From Brassica napus (taxonomy: Eukaryota; Streptophyta; Magnoliopsida; Brassicales; Brassicaceae), in the NCBI RefSeq assembly GCF_020379485.1, contig NC_063434.1, forward strand, positions 30,389,401-30,453,400: 64,000 nt of DNA. Direction: 5' to 3'. A program made the translations under genes and the position numbers. Each line of letters starts with the position of its first letter. Positions within the stretch are counted from its first letter, which is position 1. Positions 1 through 14,842 of this stretch are shown here, one piece after another. The notes under the pieces are model-generated. The model searched no databases, had not been told where the DNA came from, and saw nothing but the letters and a program-made list of their open reading frames with translations.

Positions 1-3000
1 TAATCTTTAGTGTGGTTTTAAATTTTCTAAGCACTTTCTACATTTGTATTAATGTATTTTAAGCTCTTTTCTATGGTATATGGGAATCATTTATTATTTT
101 TATAATTAATTTAGTAAAACTTCATAATACTCCCTAAATCGATGAAATAACCACTATAAAATAACTATTTTCTTGAAAAACGGAGACAACAAAGGCTCCA
201 AATCTCTTTGAACATCATCATAGGTTAGTGCAGGATGAAACTACGCATTAAAACCATAGTGTCATATTTTATGAAATTTTCTCAAAATCCATGTGTTAAC
301 CCCTTCGAAAATATTGAGTTTTTGGTAAATTCATTATATATTGAAGCCTATAATCTTTAGTGTTGTTTTAAAAATTTCTAACCAAATTCTACATTTGTAT
401 TAATGTATTTTTAGCTCTTTTTCATGGTATATGGGAATATTTATAAAATTTTATCAATTAATTTAGTAAAACTTCATAATTCTCCCTAAATCGATGAAAT
501 AACTACTATAAAATAACTATTTTCTTGAAAACCGGAGACAACAAAGGCTCCAAACCTCTTTAAACATCATCATAGGTAAGTGCAGGATGCAACTATGCAT
601 TAAAAAAATATTGTCATATTTTTTGAAATTTTCACAAAATCCATGTGTTAACCCCCTTCGAAAATATTGAGTTTTTGGTAAATATTTTATATACTTAAGC
701 CTATAATCTTTAATGTTGATTTAAAATTTCTAATCACTTTCTACATTTGTATTAATGTATTTTAAGCTCTTTGTCATGGTATATGGGAATATTTATAAAT
801 TTCTTATTAATTAATTTAGTAAAACTGCATAATACTCCCAAAATCGATGGAATAACCACTATAAAATAACTATTTTCTTGAAAAACGGAGACAACAAAGG
901 CTCCAAATCTCTTTGAACATCATCATAGGTTAGTGCAGGATGAAACTACGCATTGAAACCATAGTGTCATATTTTATGAAATTTTCTCAAAATCCATGTG
1001 TTAACCCTTCGAAAATATTGAGTTTTTGGTAAATTCTTTATATATTGAAGCCTATAATCTTTAGTGTTGTTTTAAAATTTCTAACCAAATTCTACATTTG
1101 TATTAATGTATTTTAAGCTCTTTTTCATGGTATATGGGAATATTTTTAAAATTTTATCAATTAATTTAGTAAAACTTCATAATTCTCCCTAAATCGACGA
1201 AATAACTACTATAAAATAACTATTTTCATGAAAACCGGAGACAACAAAGGCTCCAAACCTCTTTAAACATCATGATAGGTAAGTGCAGGATGCAACTATG
1301 CATTAAAAAAATATTGTCATATTTTTTGAAATTTTCTCAAAATCCATATGTTAAACCCTTCGAAAATATTGAGTTTTTGGTAAATACTTTATATACTTAA
1401 GCCTATAATCTTTAATGTTGTTTTAAAATTTCTAACCACTTTCTACATTTGTATTAATGTATTTTAAGCTCTTTTTCATGGTATATGGGAATATTTATAA
1501 TTTGTTTATCAATTAATTTAGTAAAACTTCATTATTCTCCCTAAATCGATGAAATAACTACTATAAAATAACTATTTTCTTGAAAACCGGAGACAACAAA
1601 TGCTCCAAACCTCTTTGAACATCATCATAGGTAAGTGCAGGATGCAAATATGCATTAAAATAATATTGTCATATTTTTTTGAAATTTTCTCAAAATCCAT
1701 GTGTTACCCCTTCGAAAATATTGAGTTTTTGGTAAATTCTTTATATACTTAAGCCTATAATCTTTAGTGTGGTTTTAAATTTTCTAAGCACTTTCTACAT
1801 TTGTATTAATGTATTTTAAGCTCTTTTCCATGGTATATGGGAATCATTATTATTTTTTTATTAATTAATTTAGTAAAACTTCATAATACTCCCAAAATCG
1901 ATGGAATAACCACTATAAAATAACTATTTTCTTGAAAAACGGAGACAACAAAGGCTCCAATCTCTTTGAACATCATCATAGGTTAGTGCACGATGAAACT
2001 ACGCAATAAAACCATAGTGTCATATTTTTTGAAATTTTCTCAAAATCCATGTGTTAACCCCTTCGAAAATATTGAGTTTCTGGTAAATTCTTTATATATT
2101 GAATCCTATAATCTTTAGCCAAATTCTACATTTGTATTAATGTATTTTAAGCTCTTTTTCATGGTATATGGGAATATTTATAATTTGCTTATCAATTAAT
2201 TTAGTAAAACTTCATTATTCTCCCTAAATCGATGAAATAACTACTATAAAATAACTATTTTCTTGAAAACCGGAGACAACAAAGGCTCCAAACCTCTTTG
2301 AACATCATCATAGGTAAGTGCAGGATGCAAATATGCATTAAAATAATATTGTCATATTTTTTGAAATTTTCTCAAAATCCATGTGTTAACCCCTTCGAAA
2401 ATATTGAGTTTTTGGAAAATACTTTATATACTTAAGCCTATAATCTTTAGTGTGGTTTTAAATTTTCTAAGCACTTTCTACATTTGTATTAATGTTTTTT
2501 AAGCTCTTTTCCATGGTATATGGGAATCATTATTATTTTTTTTTAAATTAAATAGTAAAACTTCATAATACTCCCAAAATCGATGGAATAACCACTATAA
2601 AATAATTATTTTCTTGAAAAACGGAGACAACAAATACTCCAAATCCCTTTGAACATCATCGTAGGTTAGTGCAGGATGAAACTATGCAATAAAACCATAG
2701 TGTCATATTTTATGAAATTTTCTCAAAATCCATGTGTTAACCCCTTCGAAAATATTGAGTTTTTGGTAAATTTTTTATATATTGAATCCTATAATCTTTA
2801 GTGTTGTTTAAAAATTTCTAACCAAATTCTACATTTGTATTAATGTATTTTTAGCTCTTTTTCATTGTATATGGGAATATTTATAAATTTTTTTATCAAT
2901 TAATTTAGTAAAACTTCATAATTCTCCCTAAATCGACGAAATAACTCCTATAAAATAACTTTTTTCTTGAAAACCGGAGACAACAAAGGCTCCAAACCTC

Positions 3001-6000
3001 TTTAAACACCATCATAGGTAAGTGCAGGATGCAACTATGCATTAAAAAAATATTGTCATATTTTTTGAAATTTTCACAAAATCCATGTGTTAACCCCTTC
3101 GAAAATATTGAGTTTTTGGTAAATACTTTATATACTTAAGCCTATAATCTTTAATGTTGTTTTAAAATTTCTAACCACTTTCTACATTTGTATTAATGTA
3201 TTTTAAGCTATTTTTCGTGGTATATGGGAATATTTATAATTTTTTTATCAATTAATTTAGTAAAACTTCATAATTCTCCCTAAATAAATGAAATAACTAC
3301 CATAAAATAACTATCTTCTTGAAAAAGGGAGACAACAAATGCTCCAAATCTCTTTGAACATCATAATAGGTAAGTGCAGGATGCAAGTATGTATTAAAAT
3401 AATATTGTCATATTTTTTGAAATTTTCTCAAAATCCATGTGTTAACCCCTTCGAAAATATTGGGTTTTTGGTAAATACATTATATACTTAAGCCTATAAT
3501 CTTTAATGGTGTTTTAAATTTTCTAACCACTTTCTACATTTGTATTAATGTATTTTAAGCTCTTTTTCATGGTATATGGGAATATTTATAAATTGTTTAT
3601 CAATTAATTTAGTAAAACTTCATAATTCTTCCTAAATCGATGAAATATCTACTATAAAATAACTATTTTCTTGAAAACTGGAGATAACAAAGGCTCCAAA
3701 CCTCTTTAAACATCATCATAGGTAAGTGCAGGATGACAATATTTTTTTGAAATTTTCTCAAAATCCATATGTTAACCCCTTCGAAAATATTGAGTTTTTG
3801 ATAAATACTTTATATACTTAAGCCTATAATCTTTAATGTTGTTTTAAAATTTCTAACCACTTTCTACATTTGTATTAATGTATTTTAAGCTCTTTTTCAT
3901 GGAATATGGATATATTAATAATTTGCTTATCAATTAATTTAGTAAAACTTCATAATTCTCCCTAAATCGATGAAATAACTACTATAAAATAACTATTTTC
4001 TTGAAAACCGAAGACAACAAATGCTCCAAACCTCTTTGAACATCATCATAGGTAAGTGCAGGAAGCAACTATGCATTAAAATAATATTGTCATATTTTAT
4101 GAAATTTTCTCAAAATCCATGTGTTAACCCCATCGAAAAAATTGAGTTTCTGGTAAATTCTTTATATATTGAATCCTATAATCTTTAGTGTTGTTTAAAA
4201 ACTTCTAACCAAATTTTACATTTGTATTAATGTATTTTTAGCTCTTTTTCATGGTATATGGGAATATTTAAAAAAACATTTATCAATTAATTTAATAAAA
4301 CTTCATAATTCTCCCTAAATCGATGAAATAACTACTATAAAATAAATTTTTTCTTGAAAACAGGAGACAAAAAAGGCTCCAAACCTCTTTAAACACCATC
4401 ATAGGTAAGTGCAGGATGCAACTATGCATTAAAACAATATTGTCATATTTTTTTGAAATTTTCTCAAAATCCATATGTTAACCCCTTCGAAAATATTGAG
4501 TTTTTGGTAAATACTTTATATACTTAAGCCTATAATCTTTAATGTTGTTTAAAAATTTCTAACCAATTTCTACATTTGTATTAATGTATTTTAAGCTATT
4601 TTTCATGGTATATGGGAATATTTATAATTTGTTTATCAATTAATTTAGTAAAACTTCATAATTCTCCCTAAATCGATGAAATATCTACTATAAAATAACT
4701 ATTTTCTTGAAAACTGGAAATAACAAAGGCTCCAAACCTCTTTAAACATCATCATAGGTAAGTGCAGGATGACAATATTTTTTTGAAATTTTCTCAAAAT
4801 CCATATGTTAACCCCTTCGAAAATATTGAGTTTTTGGTAAATACTTTATATACTTAAGCCTATAATCTTTAATGTTGTTTTAAAATTTCTAACCACTTTC
4901 TACATTTGTATTAATGTATTTTAAGCTCTTTTTCATGGAATATGGATATATTTATAATTTGCTTATCAATTAATTTAGTAAAACTTCATAATTCTCCCTA
5001 AATCGATGAAATAACTACTATAAAATAACTATTTTCTTGAAAACCGAAGACAACAAATGCTCCAAACCTCTTTGAACATCATCATAGGTAAGTGCAGGAA
5101 GCAACTATGCATTAAAATAATATTGTCATATTTTTTGAATTTTTCTCAAAATCCATGTGTTAACCCCTTCGAAAATATTTAGTTTTTGGTAAATTCTTTA
5201 TATATTGAAGCCTATAATCTTTAGTGTTGTTTACAAATTTCTAACCAAATTCTGCATTTTTATTAATTTATTTTAAGCTCTTTTTCATGGTATATGGGAA
5301 TATTTATAAATTTTTTATCAATTAATTTAGTAAAACTTCATAATTCTCCCTAAATCGATGAAATAACTACTATAAAATAACTATTTTCTTGAAAATCGGA
5401 GACAACAAAGGCTCCAAACCTCTTTAAACATCATCATAGGTAAGTGCAGGATGCAACTATGTATTAAAAAAATATTGTCATATGTTTTGAAATTTTCACA
5501 AAATCCATGTGTTAACCCCTTCGAAAATATTGAGTTTTTGGTAAATACTTTATACACTTAAGCCTATAATCTTTAGTGTTGTTTTAAAATTTCTAACCAC
5601 TTTCTACATTTGTATTAATGTATTTTAAGCTCTTTTTCATGGTATATGGAAATCATTATTATTATTTTTCAATTAATTTAGTAAAACTTCATAATACTCC
5701 CTAAATCGATGGAATAACCACTATAAAATAACTATTTTCTTGGAAAACGGAGACAACAAAGGCTCCAAATCTCTTTGAACATCATCATAGGTTAGTGCTG
5801 GATGAAACTATGCATTAAAACCATAGTGTCATATTTTATGAAATTTTCTCAAAATCCATGTGTTAACCCCTTCGAAAATATTGAGTTTTTGGAAAATACT
5901 TTATATACTTAAGCCTATAATATTTAGTGTGGTTTTAAATTTTCTAACCACTTTCTACATTTGTATTAATGTATTTTAAGCTCTTTTCATGGTATATGGG

Positions 6001-9000
6001 AATCATTATTATTTTTTATTAATTAATTTAGTAAAACTTCATAATACTCCCAAAATCGATGGAATAACCACTATAAAATAACTATTTTCTTGAAAAACGG
6101 AGACAACAAAGGCTCCAAATCTCTTTGAACATCATCATAGGTTAGTGCAGGATGAAACTACGCATTAAAACCATTGTGTCATATTTTATGAAATTTTCTC
6201 AAAATCCATGTGTTAACCACTTTGAAAATACTGAGTTTTTGGTAAATACTTTATATACTTAAGCCTATAATCTTTAGTGTTGCTTTAAAATTTCTAACCA
6301 CTTTCTACATTTATATTAATGTATTTTAAGCTTTTTCATGTTATTTGGGAATCATTATAAATTTTTATCAATTAATTTAGTAAAACTTAATAATACTCCT
6401 TAAATCGATGAAATAACCACTGTAAAATAACTATTTTCTTGAAAACCGGAGACAACAAAGGCTCCAAATCTCTTTGAACATCATCATAGGTTAGTGCAGG
6501 ATGAAACTATGCATTAAAACAATATTGTCATATTTTATGAAATTTTTCTCAAAATCCATGTGTTAACCCTTTCGAAAATATTGAGTTTTTGGTTAATACT
6601 TTATATACTGATGAAGCCTATAATCTTTAGTGTTGTTTTAAAATTTCTAACCACATTCTACATTTGTATTAATGTATTTTAAGCTCTTTTTCATAGTATA
6701 TAGGAATCTTTATAATTTTTTAATCAATTAATTTAATAAAACTTCATAATACTCCATAAATCGATGGAATAACCACCAATAAATTCAATATTTTTTTGAA
6801 AAACGGAGACAACAAAAGCTCCAAACCTCTTTGAACATTATCATAGGCTAGTGCAGGATGCAACTATGCATTAAAACAATATTGTTATATTTTTTGAAAT
6901 TTTCTCAAAATCCATGTGTAACCCCTTCGAAAATATTTAGTTTTCGGTAAATACTTTATATACTGAAGCCTATAATCTTTAGTGTTGTTTAAAAATTTCT
7001 AACTACATTCTACATTTGTATTTATGTATTTTAAGCTCATTTTCATCGTATATGGGAATATTTATAATTTGTTTATCAATTAATTTAGTAAAATTTCATA
7101 ATTCTCCCTAAATCGATGAAACAACTACTATAAAATAACTATTTTCTTGAAAATCGGAGACAACAAAAGCTCCAAACCTCTTTGAACATAATCATAGGTG
7201 AGTGCAGGATGCAACTATGCATTAAAAAAATATTGTCTATTTTTGGAATTTTCTCAAAATCCATGTGTTAACCCCTTTGAAAATACTGAGTTTTTGGTAA
7301 ATACTTTATATACTTAAGCCTATAATCTTTAGTGTTGTTTTAAAATTTCTAACCAATTTCTACATTTTTATTAATGTATTTTAAGCTCTTTTTCATGGTA
7401 TAGGGAAATCATTATTATTTTTTCAATTAATTTAGTAAAACTTCATAATACTCCCTAAATCGATGGAATAACTACTATAAAATAACTATTTTCTTGAAAA
7501 ACGGAGACAACAAAGGCTCCAAATCTCTTTGAACATCATCATAGGTTAGTGCAGGATGAAACTATGCATTAAAACCATAGTGTCATATTTTATGAAATTT
7601 TCTCAAAATCCATTTGTTAACTAACCCCTTCGAAAATATTGAGTTTTTGGTAAATTCTTTATATATTGAAGCTTATAATCTTTAGTGTTGTTTAAAAATT
7701 TATAACCACATTCTACATTAGTATTAATGTATTTTAAGCTTTTTTCATGGTATATGGGAATCGTTATAATTTGTTTATCAATTAGTTTAGTAAAACTTCA
7801 TAATTCTCCCTAAATCGATGGAATAACCTCTATAAAGTCACTATTTTCTTGAAAAAAGGAGACAACAAAGGCTCCAAATCTCATTGAACATCATCATAGG
7901 TTAGTGCAGGATGCAACTATGCATTAAAAAAATATTGTCATATTGTTTTGAAATTTTCTCAAAATCCATGTGCAACCCCTTCGAAAATATTGAGTTTTTT
8001 GAAAATATTTTATATACTGAAGCCTATAATCTTTAGTGTTGTTTTAAAATTTCTAACTACATTATACATTTGTATTTATGTATTTTAAGCTCTTTTTCAT
8101 GGTATGTGTTAATCGTTATAATTTGTTTATCAATTAATTTTATAAAACTTCATAATACTTTATAAATCGATGGAATAACCACTATAATATAACTCCTTTC
8201 TTGAAAAACAATGGCTCCAAATCTCTTTGAACATCATCATAGATTAGTGCAAGATGAAACTATGCATTAAAATAATATTATCATATTTTTGAAATTTTCT
8301 CAAAGTCCATGTGTTAACCCCTTCGAAAATATTGAGTTTTTGGTAAATACTTTATATACTGAAGTCTATAATCTTTAGTGTTGTTTTAAAATTTCTAACC
8401 ACTTTCTACACTTGTATTAATGTATTTTAAGCTCTTTTTCAAGGTATATGGGAATCATTATTATTTTTTCATAAATTAATTTAGTAAAACTTCATAATAC
8501 TCCCTAAATCGATGGAATAACCACTATAAAATAACTATTTTCTTGAAAAACGGAGACAACAAAGGCTCTAAATCTCTTTGAAGATCATCATAGGCTAGTG
8601 CAGGATGTAACTATGCATTAAAACAATATTATCATATTTTTTGAAATTTTCTCAAAATCCATGTGTAACCCCTTCAAAAATATTTAGTTTTTGGTAAATA
8701 CTTTATATACTGAACCCTATAATCTTTAGTGTTGTTTAAAAATTTCTAACCATATTCTACATTTGTATTAATGTATTTTAAGCTCTTTTTCATGGTATAT
8801 GAGAATCGTTATAATTTTTTTATCAATTAATTTAGTAAAACTTAATAATACTCCCTAAATCTATTGAATAACCACTATAAAATCAATATTTTCTTGAAAA
8901 ACAGAGACAAAAAAAGGCTTCAAACCTCTTTGAACATTATAATAGGCTAGTGCAGGATGCAACTATGCATTAAAACAATATTGTCATATTTTTTGAAGTT

Positions 9001-12000
9001 TTCTCAAAATCCAGGTGTAACCCCTTCGAAAATATTGAGTTTTTGGTAAATACTTTATATACTGAAGCCTATAATCTTTAGTGTTGTTTAAGTATTTCTA
9101 ACCACATTCTACATTTGTATTAATGTATTTTAAGCTCTTTTTCATCGTATATGGGAATCGTTAAATTTTTTTATCAATTATATTAGTAAAACTTCATAAT
9201 ACTCCCTAAATCGAGGAAATAATTACTATAAAATAACTATTTTCTTGAAAACCGGAGACAAGAAAGGCTACAAACCTCTTTGAACATCATCATAGATAAG
9301 TGCAGGATTCAACTATGCATTAAAAAAATATTGTCATATTTTTTGAAATTTTCTCAAAATCCATATGTTAACCCCTTCGAAAATATTGAGTTTTTGGTAA
9401 ATACTTTATATACTTAAGCCTATAATATTTAGTGTTGTTTTAAAATTTCTAACCACTTTCTACATTTGTATTAATGTATTTTAAGCTTTTTTCATGGAAT
9501 ATGGGAATCATTATAATTCTTTTATCAATTAATTTAGTAAAACTTCATAATACTCTCTAAATCGACGAAATAACCACTATAACATAACTATTTTCTTGAA
9601 AAAGGGAGACAACAGAGGCTCCAAATCTCTTTGAACATCATCATAAGTTAGTGCATGATGAAACTATGCATTAAAAAAATATTGTCATATTTTATGAAAT
9701 TTTCTCAAAATTCATGTGTTAACCCCTTCGAAAATATTGAGTTTTTGGTTAATACTTTATATATTGAAGTCTCTAATCTTTAGTGTTGTTTTAAAATTTC
9801 TAACCACATTCTACATTTGTATTAATGTATTTTAAGCTCTTTTTCATGACAAATAGGAATCATTATAATTTTTTAATCAATTAATTTAATAAAACTTCAT
9901 AATACTCCCTAAATCGATGGAATAACCACTATAAAATCAATATTTTCTTGAAAAACAGAGACAACAAAGGCTCCAAACCTCTTTGAACATTATCATATGC
10001 TAGTTCAGGATGCAACTATGCATTAAAAAATATTGTCATATTTTTAAAAAATTTCTCAAAATCCATGTGTAACCCCTTCGAAAATATTGAATTTTTAGTA
10101 ATTACTTTATATACTGAAGCCTATAATATTTAGTGTTGTTTAAAAATTTCTAACCAAATTCTATATTTGTATTAATGTATTTTAAGTTCTTTTCATGGTA
10201 TATGGGAATATTAATAATTTGTTTATCAATTAATTTAGTAAAACTTCATAATTCTCCCTAAATTGATAAAATAACTACTATAAAATAACTATTTTCTAGA
10301 AAACCGGAGACAACAAAGGCTCCAAACATCTTTGAACATCATCATAGGTAAGTGCAGGATGCAACTATGCATTAAAAAAATATTGTCATATTTTTTGAAA
10401 TTTTCTCAAAATCCATGTGTTAACCCCTTCGAAAATATTGAGTTTTTGGTAAATACTTTATATACTTAACCCTATAATCTTTAGTGTTGTTTTAAAATTT
10501 CTAACCACTTTCTACATTTGTATTAATGTATTTTAATCTCTTTTTCATGGTATATGGGAATCATTATTATTTTTTTATCAATTAATTAAGTAAAACTTCA
10601 TAATACTCCCTAAATCGATGGAATAACCACTATAAAATAACTATTTTCTAGAAAAACGGAGACAACAAAGGCTCCAAATCTCTTTGAACATCATCATAGG
10701 TTAGTGCAGGATAAAACTATGCATTAAAACCATATTTTATAAAATTTTCTCAAAATCCATCTGTTAACCCCTTCGAAAATATTGAGTTTTTGGTAAATAC
10801 TTTATATATTGAAGCCTATAATCTTTAGTGTTGTTTTAAAATTTATAACCACATTCTAAATTTGTATTAATGTATTTTAAGCTTGTTTTCATGGTATATG
10901 GAAATCGTTATAATTTTTTTATCAATTAGTTTAGTAAAACTTCATAATACTTTCTAAATCGATAGAATAACCATTATAAAATCACTATTTTCTTGGAAAA
11001 ACGAGACAACAAAGGCTCCAAATCTCATTGAACATCATCATAGGTTAGTGCAGGATGCAACTATGCATTAAAAAAATATTTTCATATAGTTTTGAAATTT
11101 TCTCAAAATCCATGTGCAACCCCTTCGAAAATATTGAGTTTTTGGAAAATATTTTATATACTGAAGCCTATAATCTTTAGTGTTGTTTTCAAATTTCTAA
11201 CTACATTCTACATTTGTATTTATGTATTTAAGCTCTTTTTCATGGTATGTGTTAATCGTTATAATATTTTTATCAATTAATTTTATAAAACTTCATAATA
11301 CTTTCTAAATTGACTGAATAACCACTATAATATAACTCTTTTATTGAAAAACAAAGGCTTCAAATCTCTTTGAACATCATCATAGGTTAGTGCAAGATGA
11401 AACTATGCATTAAAATAATATTATCATATTTTTGAAATTTTCTCAAAGTCCAGGTGTTAACCCCTTCGAAAATATTGAGTTTTTGGTAAATACTTTATAT
11501 ATTGAAGCCTATAATGTTTAGTGTTGTTTTAAAATTTCTAACCACATTCTACATTTGTACTAATGTATTTTAAGCTCTTTTTCATGGTATATGAGAATCG
11601 TTATAATTTGTTTCTCAATTAATTTAGTAAAACTTCATAATACTCCCTAAATCAATGATATAACAACTACTATAAAATAACTATTTTCTTGAAAAACAGA
11701 GACAACAAAGGCTCCAAATCTCATTGAACTTCATCATAGGTTAGTACATGATGCAAATATGCATTAAAAAAATATTTTCATATTTTATAAAATTTTCTCA
11801 AAATCCATGTGTTAACCCCTTCAAAAATATTGATGTTTTGATAAATATTTTATATACTGAAGCCTATAATCTTTAGTGTTGTTTTAAAATTTCTAACCAC
11901 ATTCTACATTTGTATTTATCTATTTAAACTCTTTTTCATGGTATGTGTTAATCGTTATAATTTGTTTATCAATTAATTTAATAAAACTTCATAATACTCC

Positions 12001-14110
12001 TTATATCGATGGAATAAACACTATAAAATCACTATTTTTTTGAAAAACGTAGACAACAAATGCTCCAAATATATTTGAACATCATCATAGGTTAGTGCAA
12101 GATGAAACTATGCATTAAAACAACATTATCATATTTTTTGAAATTTTCTCAAAATCCATGTGTTAACCCCTTCGAAAATATTGAGTTTTTGGTAAATACT
12201 TTATATACTGAAGCCTATAATCTTTAGTGTTGTTTTAAAGTTTCTAACCACATTCTACATTTGTACTAATGTATTTTAAGCTCTTTTTCATGGTATATGA
12301 GAATCGTTATAATTTGTTTATCAATTAATTTAGTAAAACTTCATAATACTCACTAAATCGATGAAACAACTACTATAAAATAACTATTTTCTTGAAAAAC
12401 GGAGACAACAAAGGCTCCAAATCTCATTGAACATCATCATAGGTTAGTGCGGGATGCAACTATGCATTAAAAAAATATTATCATATTTTATGAAATTTTC
12501 TCAAAATTCATGTGCAACCCCTTCGAAAATATTGAGTTTTTGGTAAATACTTTATATAGTGAAACCTATAATCTTTAGTGTTGTTTAAAATTTCTAACTA
12601 CATTCCAAATTTGTATTTATGTATTTTAAGCTCTTTTTATGGTATGTGTTAATCGTTATAATTTGTTTATCAATTAATTTAGTAAAACTTCATAATACTT
12701 TCTAAATCGATGGAATAACCACTATAAAATAACTATTTTCTTGAAAAAAGGAGACAACAAAGGCTCCAAATCTCTTTGTGCATCATCAAAGGTTAGTGCA
12801 GGATGCAACTATGCATTAAAATGATATTGTCATATTTTATGAAATTTTCTCAAAATCCATGTGTTAACCCCTTCGAAAATATTGAGTTTTTGGTAAATAC
12901 TTTAGATATTGAAGCCTATAATCTTTAGTGTTGTTTTAAAATTTCTAACTACATTCTACATTTGTATTAATGTATTTTAAGCTATTTTTCATGGTATATG
13001 GGAATCTTTATAATTTTTTAATCAATTAATTTAATAAAACTTCATAATACTCCATAAATCGATGGAATAACCACTGCACAATCAATATTTTCTTGAAAAA
13101 CGGAGACAACAAAGGCTCCAAATCTCATTGAACATCATCATAGGTTAGTGTATGATTATACTATGCATTAAAACCTTATATTCATATTTTTTGAAATTTT
13201 CTCAAAATCCGTGTGTTAACCCCTTCGAATATATTGAGTTTTTGGTAAATACTTTATATACCAAAGCTTATATAATCTTTAGTGTCGTTTAAAAATTTCT
13301 AACCACATTCTACATTTGTATTAATATATTTTAAGCTCTTTTTCATGGTATATGGGAATCGTTATAATTTGCTTATCAATTAATTTAGTAAATTTTATAA
13401 TACTCCATAAATCAATGAAACAACTACTATAAAATAACTATTTTCTTGAAAAACGGAGATAACAAAGGCTCCAAACCTCTTTGAACATTATCATAGGTTA
13501 GTGCAGGATGCAACTATGCATTAAAACAATATTTTCATTTTTTTGAAATTTTCCCAAAGTCCATGTGTTAACCCCTTCGAAAATATTGAGTTTTTGGTAA
13601 ATACTTTATATACTGAAGCCTATAATCTTTAGTGTTGTTTTAAAATTTATAACCACATTCTATATTTGTATTAATGTATTTTAAGCTCTTTTCATGGTAT
13701 ATGAGAATCGTTATAATTTTTTTATCAATTAATTTAGTAAAACTTCATAATAGTCCCTAAATCGATGAAACAACTACTATAAAATAATTATTTTCTTGAA
13801 AATTGGAGACAACAAAGGCTCTAAATCTCTTTGAACATAATCATATGTTAGTGCAGGATGCAATTAGGCATTAAAAAAATATTGTCGTATTTTTTGAAAT
13901 TTTGTCAAAATCTATTTGTTTACCCCTAAGAAAATACTGAGTTTTTGGTAAATACTTTATATACTGAACCCTATAATCTTTAGTGTTTTTTTTTAATTTC
14001 TAACTATATTCTAAATTTTTCTTAATGTATGCTAAACTCTTTTTCATGGTAAATAAGCACCGTTTAATTATTTTTATAAATTAATTTAGTAAAACTTCAT
14101 AATACTCTTT
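1..14110. repeat. ~350 bp satellite array, about 40 tandem copies
   Basis: A head-to-tail array with a period near 350 bp. Each unit can be followed by landmarks such as CCTATAATCTTTAGTG, GTAAAACTTCATAAT, GGAGACAACAAAGGCTCC, AGTGCAGGATG and CCTTCGAAAATATTGAG. The AGTGCAGG landmark, or a variant of it, recurs about 40 times, from about 220 to about 13850. Units are AT-rich and have no conserved reading frame. The array is already in progress at base 1, so the window shows only its right edge. The last copy decays after about 13960 into T-runs. Brassicaceae have several known satellites of about 350 bp, including subtelomeric ones in Brassica, but I could not identify this family with certainty. 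Confidence 0.97.
3600..5140. repeat. Higher-order duplication inside the satellite, spacing 1036 bp
   Basis: Two neighbouring satellite units near 3600-4110 recur near 4636-5146 with the same private mutations. Shared variants include the same short deletion giving GGATGACAATATTTTTTTG (3731 and 4767), GGAATATGGATATAT (3901 and 4937), CTACTATAAAATAACT preceded by ATAT, and CCGAAGACAACAAATGCTCC followed by GCAGGAAGCAAC. The offset is 1036 bp at both anchors checked, which is about three units. Private mutations shared at a fixed offset mean that a block was copied as a whole, not that single units converged. Confidence 0.85.
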
Positions 14111-14840
14111 TTTTTTAATGCATAGTTGCATCAAAACGCGTTATCTTGGATAAATTCTCTAAAGTTAAAATTTATTTTTTGGGAGTTTCAAACTCTCACA
14201 CTGGTGGACAAGCATAAAGTAAATATTTGAATTAATAATAATAATTTAAACTTATAAAATAATAATTTTTAAAGGTAAATTTAAAATCATAAGTAATTAT
14301 AGATTTATTTGATAAAAATATATATAAGTTAATGTTTACACAATTTATACAAGAAAGTTATTTTGGTTTATAGATGTTATCCAAAATGACGTTGTTTTGA
14401 TAAATTAATGGGTGACTAACACCTTTGACATACAATATATATAGAAACACAATTTTAAGAGTTCGTGTAATATTTTTGAATTTTTGTTTACTTCAGTATA
14501 TAATATTCATTACTAAAAGTTCGGGAATGAAAAAGCACGATGCATTAAAGTTTATATAGTATATTTGGACTTTTACTTAGTTGAGTATGAAATATGCAGT
14601 ACTACAAAGTTCGGAAAGAAATAGGCACGAAAGGCAAATTTCATGTTCTTTTTTTTTTTTTGAACACAGGCAAATTTCATGTTCAAATAGGCCTTTTTCG
14701 TGTTTTAACTTTTAAGTTGTGGTAAGTATGGTGGTTATTCATTCAAAGTAACTAACTCAAAAGACTTTCTAAACAATGTTGGATCCTTTGTTTTTTGGTT
14801 TAGTAAATTTAACATTTACTTAGAAAGAACAATTTATAAA
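14111..14840. other. Spacer between satellite edge and minisatellite
   Basis: AT-rich sequence with no recognisable gene. Weak internal duplication is visible: AAAGTTCGG...GAAA...AGCACGA near 14517-14540 resembles AAAGTTCGGAAAGAAATAGGCACGA near 14607-14632, and GGCAAATTTCATGTTC occurs twice (14633 and 14670) around a T-run. Confidence 0.6.
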
Positions 14841-14842
14841 AC

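Noticed and set aside
11092..11280. Short open frames inside the satellite array (also near 4292)
   Set aside because: They are not conserved between satellite units; random open frames in AT-rich repeats.
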